From positions 62,001-126,000 of the forward strand of contig VXAU01001254.1 in NCBI GenBank assembly GCA_013399695.1: a stretch of DNA of 64,000 nt, read 5' to 3'. This document shows positions 12,371-27,000 of this stretch, piece by piece. This stretch comes from Formicarius rufipectus (lineage: Eukaryota > Chordata > Aves > Passeriformes > Formicariidae). Every line of letters begins with the position of its first letter. The first letter of the stretch is position 1. Both the position numbers and the translations under genes were made by a program. The notes below the pieces were generated by a model. It made no database searches, was not told the origin of the DNA, and was given only the letters and a program-made list of their open reading frames with translations.

Positions 12371-15300
12371 CTGCTCAGCAGCTGGATGGGAGCACACGCC
12401 TGCGAGTGTTGAGCACACACACCATTTAAAAATGTGAAGTTGGCCATTTGTCTAAATTGCAGGAAATTCTGGAGGAAGCCTCAGGCACATAATCTGATTT
12501 GAAGGAGACACTTTATCCCTTCAAGCCCCACTCGTTTGATATTTATTTTGGGGACTGATTCCCATTGCAGTCCCTTCCTGGCTTCCTTTCTCCCTCTCAC
12601 TACATCCAGCCTAATTATCATGTCCCAGTCAAGCTCTTCCAACCACCATCACCACCATCCTCTCAAGTTTGTTTTGATGGGTTCCATCATATAAACTGCT
12701 TCCACACATTACAGTTCATTCTTCATTTTTAACACAAAGCAGCAGAGGGAAATGCATCCAGATCTCAGAGTCACTGGCATCTGAGACAAAAAATGCAGCT
12801 GAGAAGGCACAGGAACACCAAGATCACCATGTGCTTTCTTTGTGCTATAAGCCCACATTTGGAGAGCAATGCCTGTGCAAGGTAAAGATATCCAAGCCTT
12901 TTCTTCCTTTCTGAGGAAGGAGAGACTCATCAATAAAACACACAAACTCAGCTGCTTTCTGTCAGCCTAAGCATGAGCTAAGCAGTGGCATGTGGATTCA
13001 CATGGCACATGGGATACCTCCATCCACTCAGTCCCGTCTCCTGCAGAGCAGGTGTTCACTGCACAGCAGGCAATCCCTCCCTCCACAGCCACATCTCTCT
13101 CCCAGTACAGAGGAAGGAGCTGCAAACTGCAGTTCTACTGGGAGAAGAGTTTAATCCCAAACCCAGCAAAGGCAAAGTCTGACTACCTCGAGGCTGGAAT
13201 GAGATGTTGCCTTCCCAACAGCACATACCACCACCTCCAGTGCCTCTCTTCTCCCAACAGCACTATCCCAGTGCCTCATATCCCACACAACCATACAATA
13301 CTCTCTGCTCCCTTTCCTCCCCAAGGCAGCCTTTTGGGCTCCAAATTCAGCATACCTGTCTGCTGGTAGTATGCTTCAATTCAGCCAGTGTCAGGGCAGG
13401 ATTAAAAACACATTCCTCTTATCTCTTCCTGCACTTGTGGGGTGATAAGGGAAGGAAGAGTTGCACAGTTCTCACCTGGGAGGATGTATTTTCAAACAGT
13501 GAGAAAATCATCAACTTTGTTTAGGTCACCCAGTCAATCCACAAAGGGTTTCTTTCATTATTGTTGTTGTTTGGGCTTTCAGGGTGTTTGTTTTTACAAA
13601 ATCTGGAACAGCACAAAACAGAGTAATGAAAAGAAATTAAAAAGAAAAACAAAACAAAACCCAACAAAACAAAACCCAGAAACAGAAAGGACCTTCACTC
13701 TTCCCAAAGCTATTTTCAACACAAACTAAACCAAGTCTTAAAAACACTCTCTCAGGGGCACAGGCTGTCAAGAATCACAAGTAACCACGTTCAATGCCAC
13801 TTTATCACATTCTCTGCCAAATGACACACTACATATGGATTTCCCCCTTATGATACATTTATAGCACTTTGTAAGGTTTCTCTTGCACTCTTGTACATCT
13901 ACATCAGTAAGTGCCTCCTCCACAACACCTGCAGTTAGAAAACTAGTACATTGAAAAGACTATTGCATTGAGCATCCATAAGTTAGCAAACTCTGAAACT
14001 CAGGTTACCCTTGTGCAAATTAAATACAAAACACTCCCTAAGCTGTACTTACACACCATTCTGCTGTGGGAATGCTCACTCATTCAGCATTGGTCTCCTC
14101 TGCCAGAAGGATCCCTAAATGCAAAGCTTAATAGAAACAGTTAATATCCTGAGCATGGCTCTGAGCCATCTGAGCTCTATGTGTAATATAATCGGGTTCA
14201 TAATGCTCAGAATAGCACTCTGGAGCCCTAGAGCAGACTAAGACCTCACTGTATTAAGTGTTGCGTGGACAGCTGTAGTGGTGCCGTTTTCTCTTCTGTA
14301 AAATTACTGAGCACCATATACAGGAACCAACCATAACCCATATTTTACAGAAGTTAGGACACAGGAGAGCAATGTATACTTTTCAAATGTCTTTTTTTTG
14401 GCAGCTAAATCAAGTTAGTATTTTCACAGACACACTGAGGGAGAGGGAGGGAAGGCAACACTGAGGTTACTCTCTCTCTGGAGCAGACAGGCAAAAGCCC
14501 AGTTCAGCCAAAGCTCACTGAAGCTCTTTATGTTCCCAATCAGTGACAGAGGTCACTTGTCAAGGACTGAACCAGATCTAGTACGGGGCTGCCTGCTAAG
14601 CACGCTGGCGAAAGGATCTGAGCTATACCCTTCTCTGCAGTTGTTTGTGTTTCTTCAGGAACACCAAAGACCTGGAGCCCATCCCAAGACTGCTTGCACT
14701 GCCTTTGCTAAAAACATTCCTTTTAGTTCCAAAGTAAAATTTGTCTTGAATTCCTTGTGCTCTGAATAAAAGAAGCCCATGCACAGGATCTATGAAGTAA
14801 TCACTCACATTTGCTAAAATACTTCACTTATGCAAATTTGAATTCTTTCAGCACAGATTCCAGGATATTTTCCTACCACAAATACAGGTTAAGTTTGAGC
14901 TGATCATCCTGTGATGATCTTCAAGTTCACATTGCACAGCAGGTGCTGCACATACTTCCCAAGCATCCAGAAGTCACAGCTCTTCAATTCATTGATTTTT
15001 ATGAGGCACAAGGTCACACTGTCTGGCCTTCAGCTGATCACAGCTCATGAGCTTTCTGCACATTTCTGGCTTAGGAACTGTATGTGTTTGAAGTGAATAG
15101 AGACTAGATGCCTTTTGGCAAGATGCCTGTGGCAAAGGCCTCAGGAGAGAAATCCACCATTTCTCAGGCTGATACAAATGGACAGGCATCCCCTTGCTTC
15201 AACTTTTATTCCCTATTTGTGAACAGGCTGAGGGAGCTGGCTATGAAGGAGGACATTCTCCTCTCAGCTTAAAAGAAAAAAGAAGAAAGATCTGTGGGTT

Positions 15301-18300
15301 TTAGCATGGTTTTGCCTTTCTTCTGCTGTGTTGCTCCTCAGATGAGAGGACCTCCATCAGCTCATGCACTGTCCTGCCTGCTGCCTCAGCACCAGGTTCT
15401 CCTGAGCTAAACAGAACAGGCGGGGAGGCAGGAACAGAAACTTTCACAAAGCTGTTTCTTAAACCAGATTGACAGGGATACAGTGAAACAGAGTAGTCAT
15501 GAGTGAGGGACACTGAACAAATTTATAGATAACCAGCCAAACTGCCACAAGAGACCATGACCTACAACAGACTTTCACAGAGAAACACTAAGTCCAAATC
15601 CACCACCTGCAGACCAACTGGGGACTGCCACTGCACCCACTCTTTCTGTTCCACTGCAGTGCAATCACAACCACAGTACCCTCCTGCCCCCCAGTGAGGT
15701 CACAAAAATTATCTCATCTTTTGCGTGCCACGAGTGATGAAGATCAGAAAGCCTGGAGTCTGGCAACTAAATTACTCCTGTGAAAAAGTTACTGGAGACT
15801 TTTGCCAGAACAGGTGAGAAGAGCTTTCCAACTTCTTGAAAAGGATAACACGTACAAGGGCAATCCAGGGCAGAGCTGCAGGGACAGCAAAAATGGAAGT
15901 CCCACTGCTGTGGTAAACATGCCCAAGGCTGTCGGTGTGGCAAAGAGGATGAAGCTGACCACTGCTTTACCTGCAGTCACTCAGGGGACAAGCCATCAAG
16001 ATGTGCAAAAATTCTGGTGGTCTCCTGAAGAGCAGGTTCTAGGAGAAAGATTTTTCATAAGGATATAGCTGATGATTGGTTGAATAATTTCTTTGTTTCA
16101 GACTAGAGCTAAAAAAAAAAAGAAAAAGACCCTTTCTGCTATTGCTTTGCCTTTCAAGACATTGTCATTGTCACCTTTCAGATGTGTAAGCATAAGAGAC
16201 AGCAGCAGCTGAGCTGTAGTAATTAGGAGGTAGAGATGTGCAAGCCTTGCCTTGCATCTTTCTGTTAAGATGCAGTTTACACACTGGCAAGTCTAACAGT
16301 CCCCAGTGAAGATATGCCATCTGCATCTGCTCCAGCCCACCATCCTCATTTCTGAACCCTTTAAACAGTTCTGGAAAAAGTCAGCATTGCCTCCCTGCTT
16401 TTTTCAGGCCTAAATGCAGTCACAAACCCATTAATTCTCTTCCAGTAATACAGGAACACTGGCTCTCGACCTGTTCACAAGACATTTACTTAAAAAAACC
16501 CACATTTCCCATTTTATTCAAGCATCTACTGAGTTCCAAGTTTCATTGCTCTCTGTACTTGCAGCAGGGAAGCCAAGAAGGACATAACCAACCTCATTCA
16601 ATTCTATTCATAAGCACCCTTCCTTGGGAAAGCCAATAACTTTCAGAGAGCCTCTGCAGACTTTGCTCCACTGCTTTGCACTCTGGAGAATGGCTGGTTG
16701 GTAATCCTTTTTTCACTCAGTGAGCACAGACCCAAAGGTTTTCATTCCTCTGAGCTCAGAAATTTCCATTTCCATTTGAGAGAGACATTTTCCTGGCACT
16801 TCTCAAAAGATGCATTTGTAAAATAGGGAAACAACCTCAAGGAATGCTAAAGCAAAAGAATAAAGCTGTACGTGGACAGTCTTTCTACCTCAGCCAGAAA
16901 AGGAAATTCCTTCTCAGCACCAATGCCCCATAAACACAACCTACTTTGCACAACTTGATCAACACAAAATGACTGGCTGACCACCCTACCCTGTACAAAC
17001 ACCAAACATTTTCCTAGGTGTTACTGACCAGCTGGGACAACAGCCACCAAAATCTCAAAATAAAGAAAAAATTCCAGAAATGCATGTGTGTGTGCCAGAC
17101 GAGAAAGGAAAATAAGTGGTGCACATCAAATGTCTGTGACACAGAGAGGTGAAGATGTTCTACTGAGCTCACCACAGGGAAGACACACTCATGTCAGTAC
17201 TTTTTAAATTTGTAGTCCCACAGCTCTCGCTGTTTACAGAGGGAATTAAAAAAGCAAATCCATTGCCCTATCTCTACTGGAAAACGTTTAGAAGTTTGCA
17301 AATCCAAAGAGGTCGAAACTTGCTTCTTCCAAGTGCAAAACATTTGAATGGCCCAAAGCCAAGTCCCAGATAAAAAGCTCTAGTCAGTAGTTCAGGAATG
17401 CCAGCTCTTAACACAAACCAAACGCATACAAACCCTCTGGTCAGGCAATTCACAGTATCATCTACCACAAAAACTCACTTAAAATTGCACTCTTAAAACT
17501 GCAGCTATTGTTCACCTCCTTAATTCCATGCCAGGGAAACCTCACCGAGTCTCACTTTGACACTCTCCAAAATGGTCAGCCGGGTGATTTTTCCTACCTT
17601 GCTTTGGGGAATTCCTGCTTAGTGTTTCTGTAAAGGGAAACAAGAAGGCTTCACACCGCATCAGGCAGGATCCCTTCCATCACTCCCAGCTCCTTAGCAA
17701 AGGCATTCCTGAGGTGCACTGTGCCCTAATAAATCAACACAAGCGCTCCAGGTTTCCCCGGCAGCTGGAAACTGGAATCCTGCAGGGAAGGCAAACACCT
17801 CCCCAGCTAAAGCAAACACAGCCAGAGAGCCCCTGCTGAGCACCACAGCTACTGTCCAAAGAGGGAGGGAGGGAGAAGGTGGGAGGCATCTGGCTCACAA
17901 AGGGCAAACGTAAAGACAGAAGGTGGCCATGAGTCCGGCCCTGACCTAGGTATTCCTCTGTGCAGGCATGTGCTTGCTAAAATGCTTTATCAGAGTAAAC
18001 CCACAAAACTTCCTTTTTAGAGAAATGACCATCTTGCCCTGATATGGATGGTAGTTTTACCTTTAAGAGAATTTATTTTAGTATTTAGGAGACTCATGTA
18101 AAAGATCCTGCAAAAATACAGAACAAAAATAGCCCAGTCTTAAACAGCTTATAACTTAACTCTAAAATAAACTAAGACAAAGGGAACAGCACTGATCAGA
18201 ATGAGCAGCACTCAGCTCAGCAGAACAAGACGACTGCTGTTTCCAGGGGTAAAGGAAGGCCTTTGGGTTTTTTTTTTCTTTTAAAACTATATAACAGAAA

Positions 18301-18922
18301 AGACCTGATGAAAGACTTTGGAGAAGAATTATTAGGTGGGTTGAAATACATTTATGGGCAACCACCTCTCACACAGAAACCAGACCAGTATTTTTTCAAA
18401 AGCAGCACAAGGCAACAACAGAGGGTAATGTTACCAGACAAACAGCAGCAAGAGCCCATTTTCCAGCACTAACATTTGCTAGATGGCATACAAAAAAACT
18501 AGATGGGCTGTTTCAGTACCTCATTTTCAGTTGCACTTGGCGAGTAAGGGAAAGGAGAAGCCAAGTAAGACTGAAACAGTGACAGTAAAAGCAAAAGATC
18601 TGATTGCCTCAAATGCTCTTACAACAGGCAGAAACCCATCAATACCATAAAAATATCTCTCACTCACTAAAACAAAGGCATCTTCCTCAGCAGCACCCTG
18701 AGAGCTGGAATAAATACCCAGCTTTTACTATTTCCCCCTCCTGATGGTTATGCTCTCCCACAGGGAGTTTCCTGGTAACGCTTTCAGTGCATGGATGGGA
18801 GGTATCACAGGCTAAGTGTGAATCCCAGTTATGCCAGACCTGATCTGGACTGCAACCCCAAATTTGGAGCCTTCACTTTGAGACCACTGTAAGGGCACAT
18901 TTTCCTTCCCACTCCCTTGCAG

Positions 18923-19064
18923 AACGACTGGATCCCAGTCTATAAGCAAAGACTACCTTTAAGGGAAATCCTGGTGCACCTCCTACGCGTGGTTCATCAA
19001 GACACAGATGCCAGGCAGCTGACAGTGCACAGCAATGGTGGAAAGCCAACAGACCCATCAGCAG
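18923..19064 (+). other. Exon-like segment, plus strand, unidentified
   Basis: A polypyrimidine tract ending CCCTTGCAG precedes it and a consensus donor GTGAGT follows. One frame is open through all 142 bases and reads with ordinary protein composition (begins NDWIPVYKQRLPLREILVHL). I do not recognise it. It could be a coding or untranslated exon of a gene in this stretch, or chance; well-formed splice pairs do arise by chance in 30 kb. Confidence 0.25.
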
Positions 19065-20689
19065 GTGAGTGCCAGGAGCTCCCCAACCACAAATCATCCC
19101 CCTCAGTCCCAAATAAACAAACTGGCAGGTTGCTGAGTGAGATCCATCTGGCAGAACTGTGTGCTGTTTGGGAAGACCCTGAGTGGCACTAAGAAGTCTT
19201 GGGTCTCAAGAAAGGAATCACAGATGAATGTGCCGAGTGAAGGACTCCTACATATGTATACGTGGAGAGACAGAGACACACAAAGGAAGGTGGGGGGGAA
19301 GAGTGACAGCAAGTCTTGTCTATGTGCTTATTTTGACCTTTCAGTTAAAGATTCTCCAAAAAGGCACTGTTCAGCCCCAAGCCTGATTAGATGTCTTGGG
19401 AAAAACAGAGCACAAAGCATCACACACGAATGAGCACAGAGCCATAACACAATCCTGATATTCCCACCCATCCATATGGCCAAAAAAAAGCGAAGTTCTT
19501 CAGTGCAAACATTGGCAGCAGCAATATGAAACTAATGTGTTAATTAGCAGACTTCACAATCCAGCACAAGGCAGAGACTGCTGATGGTGGCTATTATATC
19601 ATCAATCAGAAGTGAAACAGAACAAGCATGACGTTACTTAACCCATTCAGAACAAAGTTAATAATTTGCTAATTGCAGATTTCTGGCCTGAGCAGACCAA
19701 GGTCTGTTTTTCAAGCTTATTTTCTCAGAGATATCTTAAAATGTACTTAGTATGACAAGCAATCCATCACTCACAACTCTTCTTTTTGTTAACATTCAGT
19801 CTCAGCTTGGATGTTTAGCTTAAACTCAGGAAAGGCCAGTACCTTGCTTTATGGCAGCATCAGAGTAAATGAACTCAGTGATTTGTCTGGCTTTATAAAA
19901 CTCTTTAGTTTTCAGTCTGTAAACAATCACAGGTTATTCGTAAACAACAGTAGGCTAAATTCCAACATTCATCAGATTTACTTCTTGTATAGGATTTTCA
20001 CATTGAATGCTGGAGAAGATTAAAGAAAGTAACTGAATTACTTATGTGCAATTGGAATTTAACACAGTTCTTTAGGGTACAGGGGCTTACACACTAAATG
20101 CCTAATAAACTGTTAGAAAGTTTAATCAATAAACCACAGCAGGCCAAACACAACATTTCTTTCACTATTACACTGACATTTCTGAGAAATATGTAAGAGA
20201 AATACAAAGAAGATTTCATTTTCAGGAGATAGCTGAAGCACAAACCTCAAGTTAACACACCCATCATGAACAAGATTCTTTATATCCAGGATGTAGCACT
20301 TATGTTGCATAAAATATTTAGTCATAAACAAAGTTTGGAAAGAAAAGAAACAGAGATGAAGAGCATGACTGCATTGGTCTTGGGGTTATTTCTAAAACAC
20401 TGAAAAACAGAAATTAATTGCAGCAGGACTAGTCAGAGTCACATAATTTAAGGTACAACCACTCTGATTTCCTGCCTAACACACAGGCGCTGTTCCATTT
20501 TATCCACTCACACCTCCACAAAGCCCATTAAGTGGTTCTGTGAAATGTAGTGGTTTATGGCATCTAGACTAGAGGCCTTTGGAGGTCAAAACATAAGTTC
20601 ACTACTCTGCTAGTAGTTTGCTTCAATGGCTCCATCATTCTTACTGGCAGCAAGGCCAGGCTAACTTCTTATTTGTTTGCCTTCTGCCT

Positions 20690-21000
20690 TGAGCCATTAA
20701 TTCCTTCTCTGCTGGATTAAAGAAGCACTCCTCAGAGTCAATTATGCACATATTTTAACCAAGTCACCTCTCAATAGCTTTTATTTATGGCAATCAACAG
20801 ATTGGTCCTCAGTACAGCACATCTTTTCTTGAGTGCTTGACCAGCTTATAACTTTTTTATTTTTAAATATCAATTTGATTGTCATTCCCCTCTCTTCCTC
20901 CACCTTCTTCAGGGTCACTGCTTTGGTAAGGCACAATCAGTGGAAAAACAGCATCTCTGGCACACAGAAGTCCAAACTTGCCTCTTTCAGATGGATGTCA
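20690..21000 (-). mobile_element. Ancient CR1-clade LINE relic
   Basis: TTCTCTGCTGGATTAAAGA, then AAGTCACCTCTCAATAGC, CAATCAACAGATTGGTCCTC and a later TTCTTCAGGGTCACTGCTTT appear in the order known from the antisense of old amniote CR1 elements. Divergence is high and the edges are uncertain. Confidence 0.5.
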
Positions 21001-24000
21001 TTTCACTGGGCCCGTTTTACAGCATATCAGAGGAGCTACAAAAATCAGACTGCAAAGATCGTATCAGTCCACTAACAGCCAATTATCTGACTGTACTGAG
21101 TGTAAGGAACTCATATCTTTCTTAGTCACCATTTAATCATTTCTCCAAAAGCTCTAAGGAAAACTTCAATACCCGGCTCCCCATTCTGCCAAAGACTTAC
21201 GTACTATTCAGAATCTTCAAGTAAGAAAATCCCAACATACCTGTGATTTCCAGTCATGGTTTTGAATTTGCCCCCAGCATTGCTTGCTTCTCTGCTGAAT
21301 CAACATTAGTAGTGTCTTTAGACTTCTTTTTAGAATACCAATGAACTACTGAACAGCAGAGTATAGTATTGATGTTTGGTGAAGTCACCTGCTAGTAATA
21401 CCACTTTTTGACAAGCCCCCAGTAACTCATGATTGCAAATGCATCAGCCTTTTTTTTTATTACTTTTTAATTAATGATGAGGTATGCTGTTGATGTTGGC
21501 ACAGATCAATTATTCATACCATTGTATGGCTCCAAGTCAAACATCCAAGAAACACATTACATGAACCATCACCTGCTGCTGTATTTCTTTCCAGCTGCTC
21601 TTTCTTACTCTTAACACAATCAACTTCTATCCCCGAAGTATTCATCAAACCAGCAACTACCCATCTCAAGATGACTTAAATAAAGGCATTATTCCCTTGT
21701 AGATAGTAACCAGGCACTCCATATCACAAAGACTACGACCCCTTCCTACCTCTGTTTAGCAGGAGGCCCACTGAACTTCCACCTCCAACCAGCATTTCCA
21801 TTGAGTGGCACTTCTCATTTTGTGCTACTTCTTGGTTTGTGTTATCTGTCAAATGCACATCTAAGCTGGCAAAGACCACAAGGCAGAAAGCTTATGCTTT
21901 GTGTGCAGGCAGGAGCACAGGCCAAGGTTTGGGGGCAGGTCAGTCTGACAGCTGGAAAGGCTCTGCCTGTTACACCACTCAGATGAAAATAATTCCAAGG
22001 CAATGGTGTAGAATGAGACATGTGGCTTTTACCAATACTTACCTTGGTATTTTCAAAGCAAGGAAAACTTCCTTGCCATGTGAACCTCCCAGCCCAGCTG
22101 CATGAGAATACTAGTAGCTTACTGTGCATCAGAGACAAGATCCTCAACATAGCTCCAAGTAGCAGGAACGAGCAGCCTGTGAAAAACTGACAGCAGGGAA
22201 GGCTACCCATCAGTTTTAACAGCAGAAAGTCTGCTCATATTTATGCATGACCGCTCAAGTGAACTGCATGACTGCTTTTGTTGATCTGCTCTCAGCAATC
22301 TATTCTTTCAGTAGGAACACGAGGAGGAAGCCACGCTGGGACTGGGCAAGGGGGAAAAAAAACACCCCGTGGACATGGTGAATGGGACAGAAAATTCCCC
22401 TACAATTTCTCTAAGTTTATTTGCAGCAATGCCCTGCATTGACTTTTCTAGCAACTTTTTGGGACACCTTCACACATCAAAGCCCAAGCCACACTACAGT
22501 AGTCTCTTTGACTAAATCTACTTTAGAAATTGATTAAACCATTGATTTTTTCATAGCTTAGATAGACACAAAGTGACCTTTTCATCCCACAAAAAACCAA
22601 AGGGAATTAACACATGTAAACAGAGTCTTCATTTAAAAGGAAGTGTTTTGCTCCCTTAGAAGGAAAGCCCTGCAATACTTTTTCTTGCAGCTCTCAAAAG
22701 ATCTCTCTAAAGATCAATTCTCCATCCTCCACTTGAGCTTTTCACCTTTCAGTCCAAAAGAGGCCAAAGGAACAAGACTTCTCCAGGCATATAAAGAACA
22801 GCCTGAAGACAAACAAATCTTCCTATAGGTCACCAAACAGTAAAGAAATTGATACCAATTTGTAAACTAACAGTGCCATTTCAGTCATGTCAAGCAGCAA
22901 TACAGATGACAGTTCCCAGTGAAGATAACAGGTCCACAAGCACAAAACGTTGAATTCTCCCTCTGTACAGGAAAGAGAGTTTTGATATGTATTTTTCATT
23001 ACAAGGTGGAATAACAAGGATGCTCCATGTGTTTATATTGGTTGAGACCATTTCCCTTGTGAATTACTGCACACATATAATTTCTACCTACTTAAAACAA
23101 ACACATTGCATTTTGGGCAAAGTTCCATCATTAGGGCCTTGTGCCTTCTGGTATTTCCTACATGGTGCACTTGGGGATGCAGATTACAATCCTAGGGCTA
23201 AGGAGCCAGGTGTCATTTGTGTTTTGATGATCCAACAGGCTCTGGCAGCCTGCAGAGAACACGGAGCCTGTAATTGTCACTGTGGCACCCGTTAGGATTA
23301 CGCTGTGCTGGCAGCACTGGGAGGAAGGGAAGCAGATGCACAGCCCAGTGGCTTTCAAATTTTCAGGGGGCAACACAGGAAAAGGATGAAAGCTCTGCAA
23401 GTGAGGGTCATTTGCCTGTAACAGCTTTGCTCAGTGCAGCAGCATCCTGGGACTTGCATGCTGCTGCTGAACAGCTGCACCAGGCACAGACCTTTGAACA
23501 GGAACCTGCAAAACTCCTTTTTACCAATAATGTCCATGTTTCTTGGCACTGTGTGAACAGAACAGCACTCAAGTTCCTCCCTGCCATCCTCTGGAAGGTA
23601 AACACTATTCAGATGTTTTTTTGTCTGTATCTAATGACTTGGCATTCATAGAACCAGGGCAAGAGCTTTTGCTACAGCAGGTCTGTGACAGTGGGATGCT
23701 TGGATGGTTGGCTCCAAAATAACACGAGTCTCTGGTGTGCCCATCAGCTTACCTACTCTTTCTACTCTTCACAACATTTATTCACAGACTTCAAAAGAGA
23801 CTGTCCTCCACAGCACTGTGAAGCCTAGTTAAGCTTCATGGAACAGTAGCCATTATCAACACGGGTCGTTAAAGAAAGCTTCATGATGCCACCAGCCTGC
23901 ATGTACAGGCCTCAGATCCACAACGAAACAGAACAATTACTTGCCAGACCGTTGATGGCAGTGGGCTGCATGTGTTTTAGGCAATAAGCAAGAAAGCATG

Positions 24001-27000
24001 ATTGTCAGAACTCCACCAGAAGCCTTTAGATTTGTGGCACTCTGTTGAGCTTGTTACTGAGGCTACTGACACAGGCTTTCACCTCCCCTGCAGACCAGTT
24101 CAGTGTGGAGAAGGAAGGAGCTATGGTGACTTGGATACTGTGAAGACAGAGACTTGACTGTCCCAAGCCCAGAAAAAGCAAAACAGGCTAAATGGCTCTT
24201 TCATCTGGTCCTGTGCAGCTGCTCATATGGCCACACTGCCAGCACACACAGCCCCTTCTCTCCATCTCTGCTGAAGTGGGAGGTAACCTTGCAGGTACTT
24301 GTCCTCTCAGCAGCACAAAGAGCAAGAGTAGCATTTGTATGGCAGCTGCCTAACCTTGCCACTCCTTTTTCTTTAGCTCTGCGTCGTCTCAGCAGTGCTG
24401 TGCAGAGAGGACAGCCAGCCACTCCAACTGCCTGTTACTGCAGCCAGGGAGCTCGGCACACCAAGTCACTGTGGCAGTACCGCAGGGACCACTCTGCCTT
24501 CTTGCCAATTCAAATTTTGCCTATGCTGCCAAGAGGACAAGCTGGTAGCAATCACCCAGGGCCATTCTATAATTGCACATGCACCTCTGCTGGCTGTTGC
24601 ACATCTGGAGAACAGTTTCTGGTTACAAATCCCAAAAAGAGAGGAAAAAATTTCGATCAAAGGAGGAAATAAACAGTCTGAGTCAGTGTTATCCGCTGCA
24701 GCCACAGCAGTGCCCCAGAAGGCACAGCCACACAAGGGAACCACACCTCTTCATCACAGCCATAAGAAAGCTGCACTGACACGCAGGACAAAGAGCAAAA
24801 AGCCCTTGCAATCTTTGTCTTAAATCTCTCTGAACAGTTGCAGGTTGACATGAAATGAAATTCAAAATATGTTTCAGCTAAGGATCAGAACATAAATTCA
24901 CAAGCGCCTTAGTCTCCCTACATCAGCATTTCCACAGCCTCATTTCAGCCATTTCTATAAAAATGCTAAAATAGCTAAAAAGATCAGCACATAAACAGAG
25001 CCCCTGGTTACTACTTCTCCATTTCCCACAGTAGCACACAGATCTAATGCAATTAATTCAGCTGCTCACCCGCTTTGCCACTCTCTTGGGCAAAATCATT
25101 CAATAATGGACTGCAATCTGTATGCAAGAAGTCAAGCAGAAAGTAAAAAAATGATCAAAACATTGATAGCAACGAGACTCAAAAGTCCAGGAACTGCTTC
25201 TGCGCTAGAGCTCTCCAGCACATGCATTTTTTGGCTCCACTAAAGGTAGGAGATGGTGGAGGACAACTGAGAAGAGTTCATGATGCTGGTGTGTGGAAGA
25301 CAGCAAATAAATGATAACAGAAGAGGTACCAAAATGGTCTCACATATGATAATTTCCTGTAAGGGAATTCACTAACAGAATTGCTCTCTCCAGCATTTTA
25401 AGGTTAGTCTGCTGCAAAAATAATCTTGGTATCAAAGCTGAAAGTGCTAAAGAGGGAGTTGCTTTAGGGCCATTAACTCCAAGCTGTCCAAAATCCTACA
25501 CCAACTTCAGTGAGGACATTGTTTTGGACCAACTTTGGTCTGGCAGGAGCGTTTCTGAAGCCCTGGTTCCTCTATTTTAAATCCTTGTCATCTGAAAGAC
25601 TTCCAGCTGAGCACAGAAAACTCACCAGGCACTGTCAGTAGCATTTTCTCAGGCATCTGCTTGGCCAGTTGTTCACTGAGGTTGGAATTTTTTCATGCAG
25701 ACTAGAGAGCACAAAAATTCCTCAGTGTCTCACAAAGGAGGATAGGGACACAGGCACTTGTAAGGCACAGAGGGATTTCAAGAGCACATGGTCTTCAGGA
25801 GTCAGACCAGAGGGGGAAAGAGGTGGCACTCCAGTTGTTAAGGTAACAAAGAACAGGGAAACCACTTAACAAAAATGTGAAATGATGCAGTACAGGAAAA
25901 TTCAAAAAGCAGAGATTGAAACAAAAAATATTTTTGAAACGGACATACATGGGCAGAAGCCTTCTGCTGAAAACACTGCTTCTATGTAGCAATTTTCAGA
26001 ATTATTATAACAGGGTAAGATGTCAAACATACCCATTCTATTTATAGAATGACATGTAATTTAGTTAGAAAACAAGTTTCATCAGCATAGACAAATGCTT
26101 GAGCACAACCAACTTCCCGCACCTGCACAGTCCCAGGCACAGCTATTGTCCTGCCACAGCAGAGCTGCAGGGAAGGGTAGGACACAAGAAAGACTGCATT
26201 CTCCTTGCACTAACTTCAGCAGCACGGTGAACCCCTTCTTTGCTACTCAATACTACATAATGCTAGATAAACTGACACACGTTTTTTTTCACTGAAACCC
26301 AGAAGTTTCAAAGGCAGTAGGACCTTTAAATTCAGAATTAAGTAAAACTGCAAAAGAGAATTATAATGATGTGAAATTGTCTGCACCTGTAGATAAAAAG
26401 GAACAGTGATCCATTTAGTCAATACCTTAAAGCTGTGTATCCGGAGCAAGTGGGCACACAATTCCTAAACTCCAGCCCCTAACAGAGTACCAGCCGAGTT
26501 AAACCATCTCCAGGAGGAAGAGCAATCCACTTACAGCCTCTGTAACGTAGAGACAAGAGACTTTCCACATGAGACAAAGCAGGAATAGATACAAGTAGCA
26601 AGATAAAAATACAATGTTCCCATACTTCAGGAAGGGAAACAATTGTTATTTCCAAAGAGAGTAGCTATGAAGTCTCAAGAATTTTGAGAGCAGCAGCGCT
26701 GCTACAGAGCAGAGGCTGGGGAAACTCCACCACCAGTTCCACACTGTTCTGTAGTTCAACTTCAAAGCCAGAAGCAAAGTGAAATCTCACACCTTTGCCA
26801 GGCACAGGAAAAGTGTTCCTCACAGTACTTGCAGTGTTTATACTGCAAGCAAATCACTGAAGGTCACACGAGATTAAAGTCTGGCATCTGGGAATTTCCT
26901 TAGGATCTGTCTCACTTGAAGGTTCACTTCATATTTTCATGAACGTCTAAAATCAGATCATGCTAACACAAAGTTTTCTGCCTGATTTTTTTTCCACGTT

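Larger units (their letters stand above)
5880..18900. other. Gene-free DNA apart from the GC-rich patch and one exon-like segment
   Basis: Apart from the weak CpG patch at 11.3-12.4 kb, an exon-like segment at 9278-9339 and a CAAAA tract at 13636-13685, I see only AT-leaning low-CpG DNA with short chance frames. GC rises modestly at 9.7-10.1 kb and 17.5-17.9 kb. Confidence 0.45.

Noticed and set aside
13204..13530. Frame starting LPSQQHIPPPPVPLFSQQHY, looking like a Pro/Gln-rich protein
   Set aside because: Short, with no splice sites that extend it and no match. The resemblance rests on low-complexity composition only.
23274..24823. Several 120 to 170-codon plus-strand frames at 23.3-24.8 kb
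   Set aside because: No family match, no supporting splice structure, and competing frames of similar length on both strands. Chance frames of this size are expected in moderately GC-rich avian DNA.
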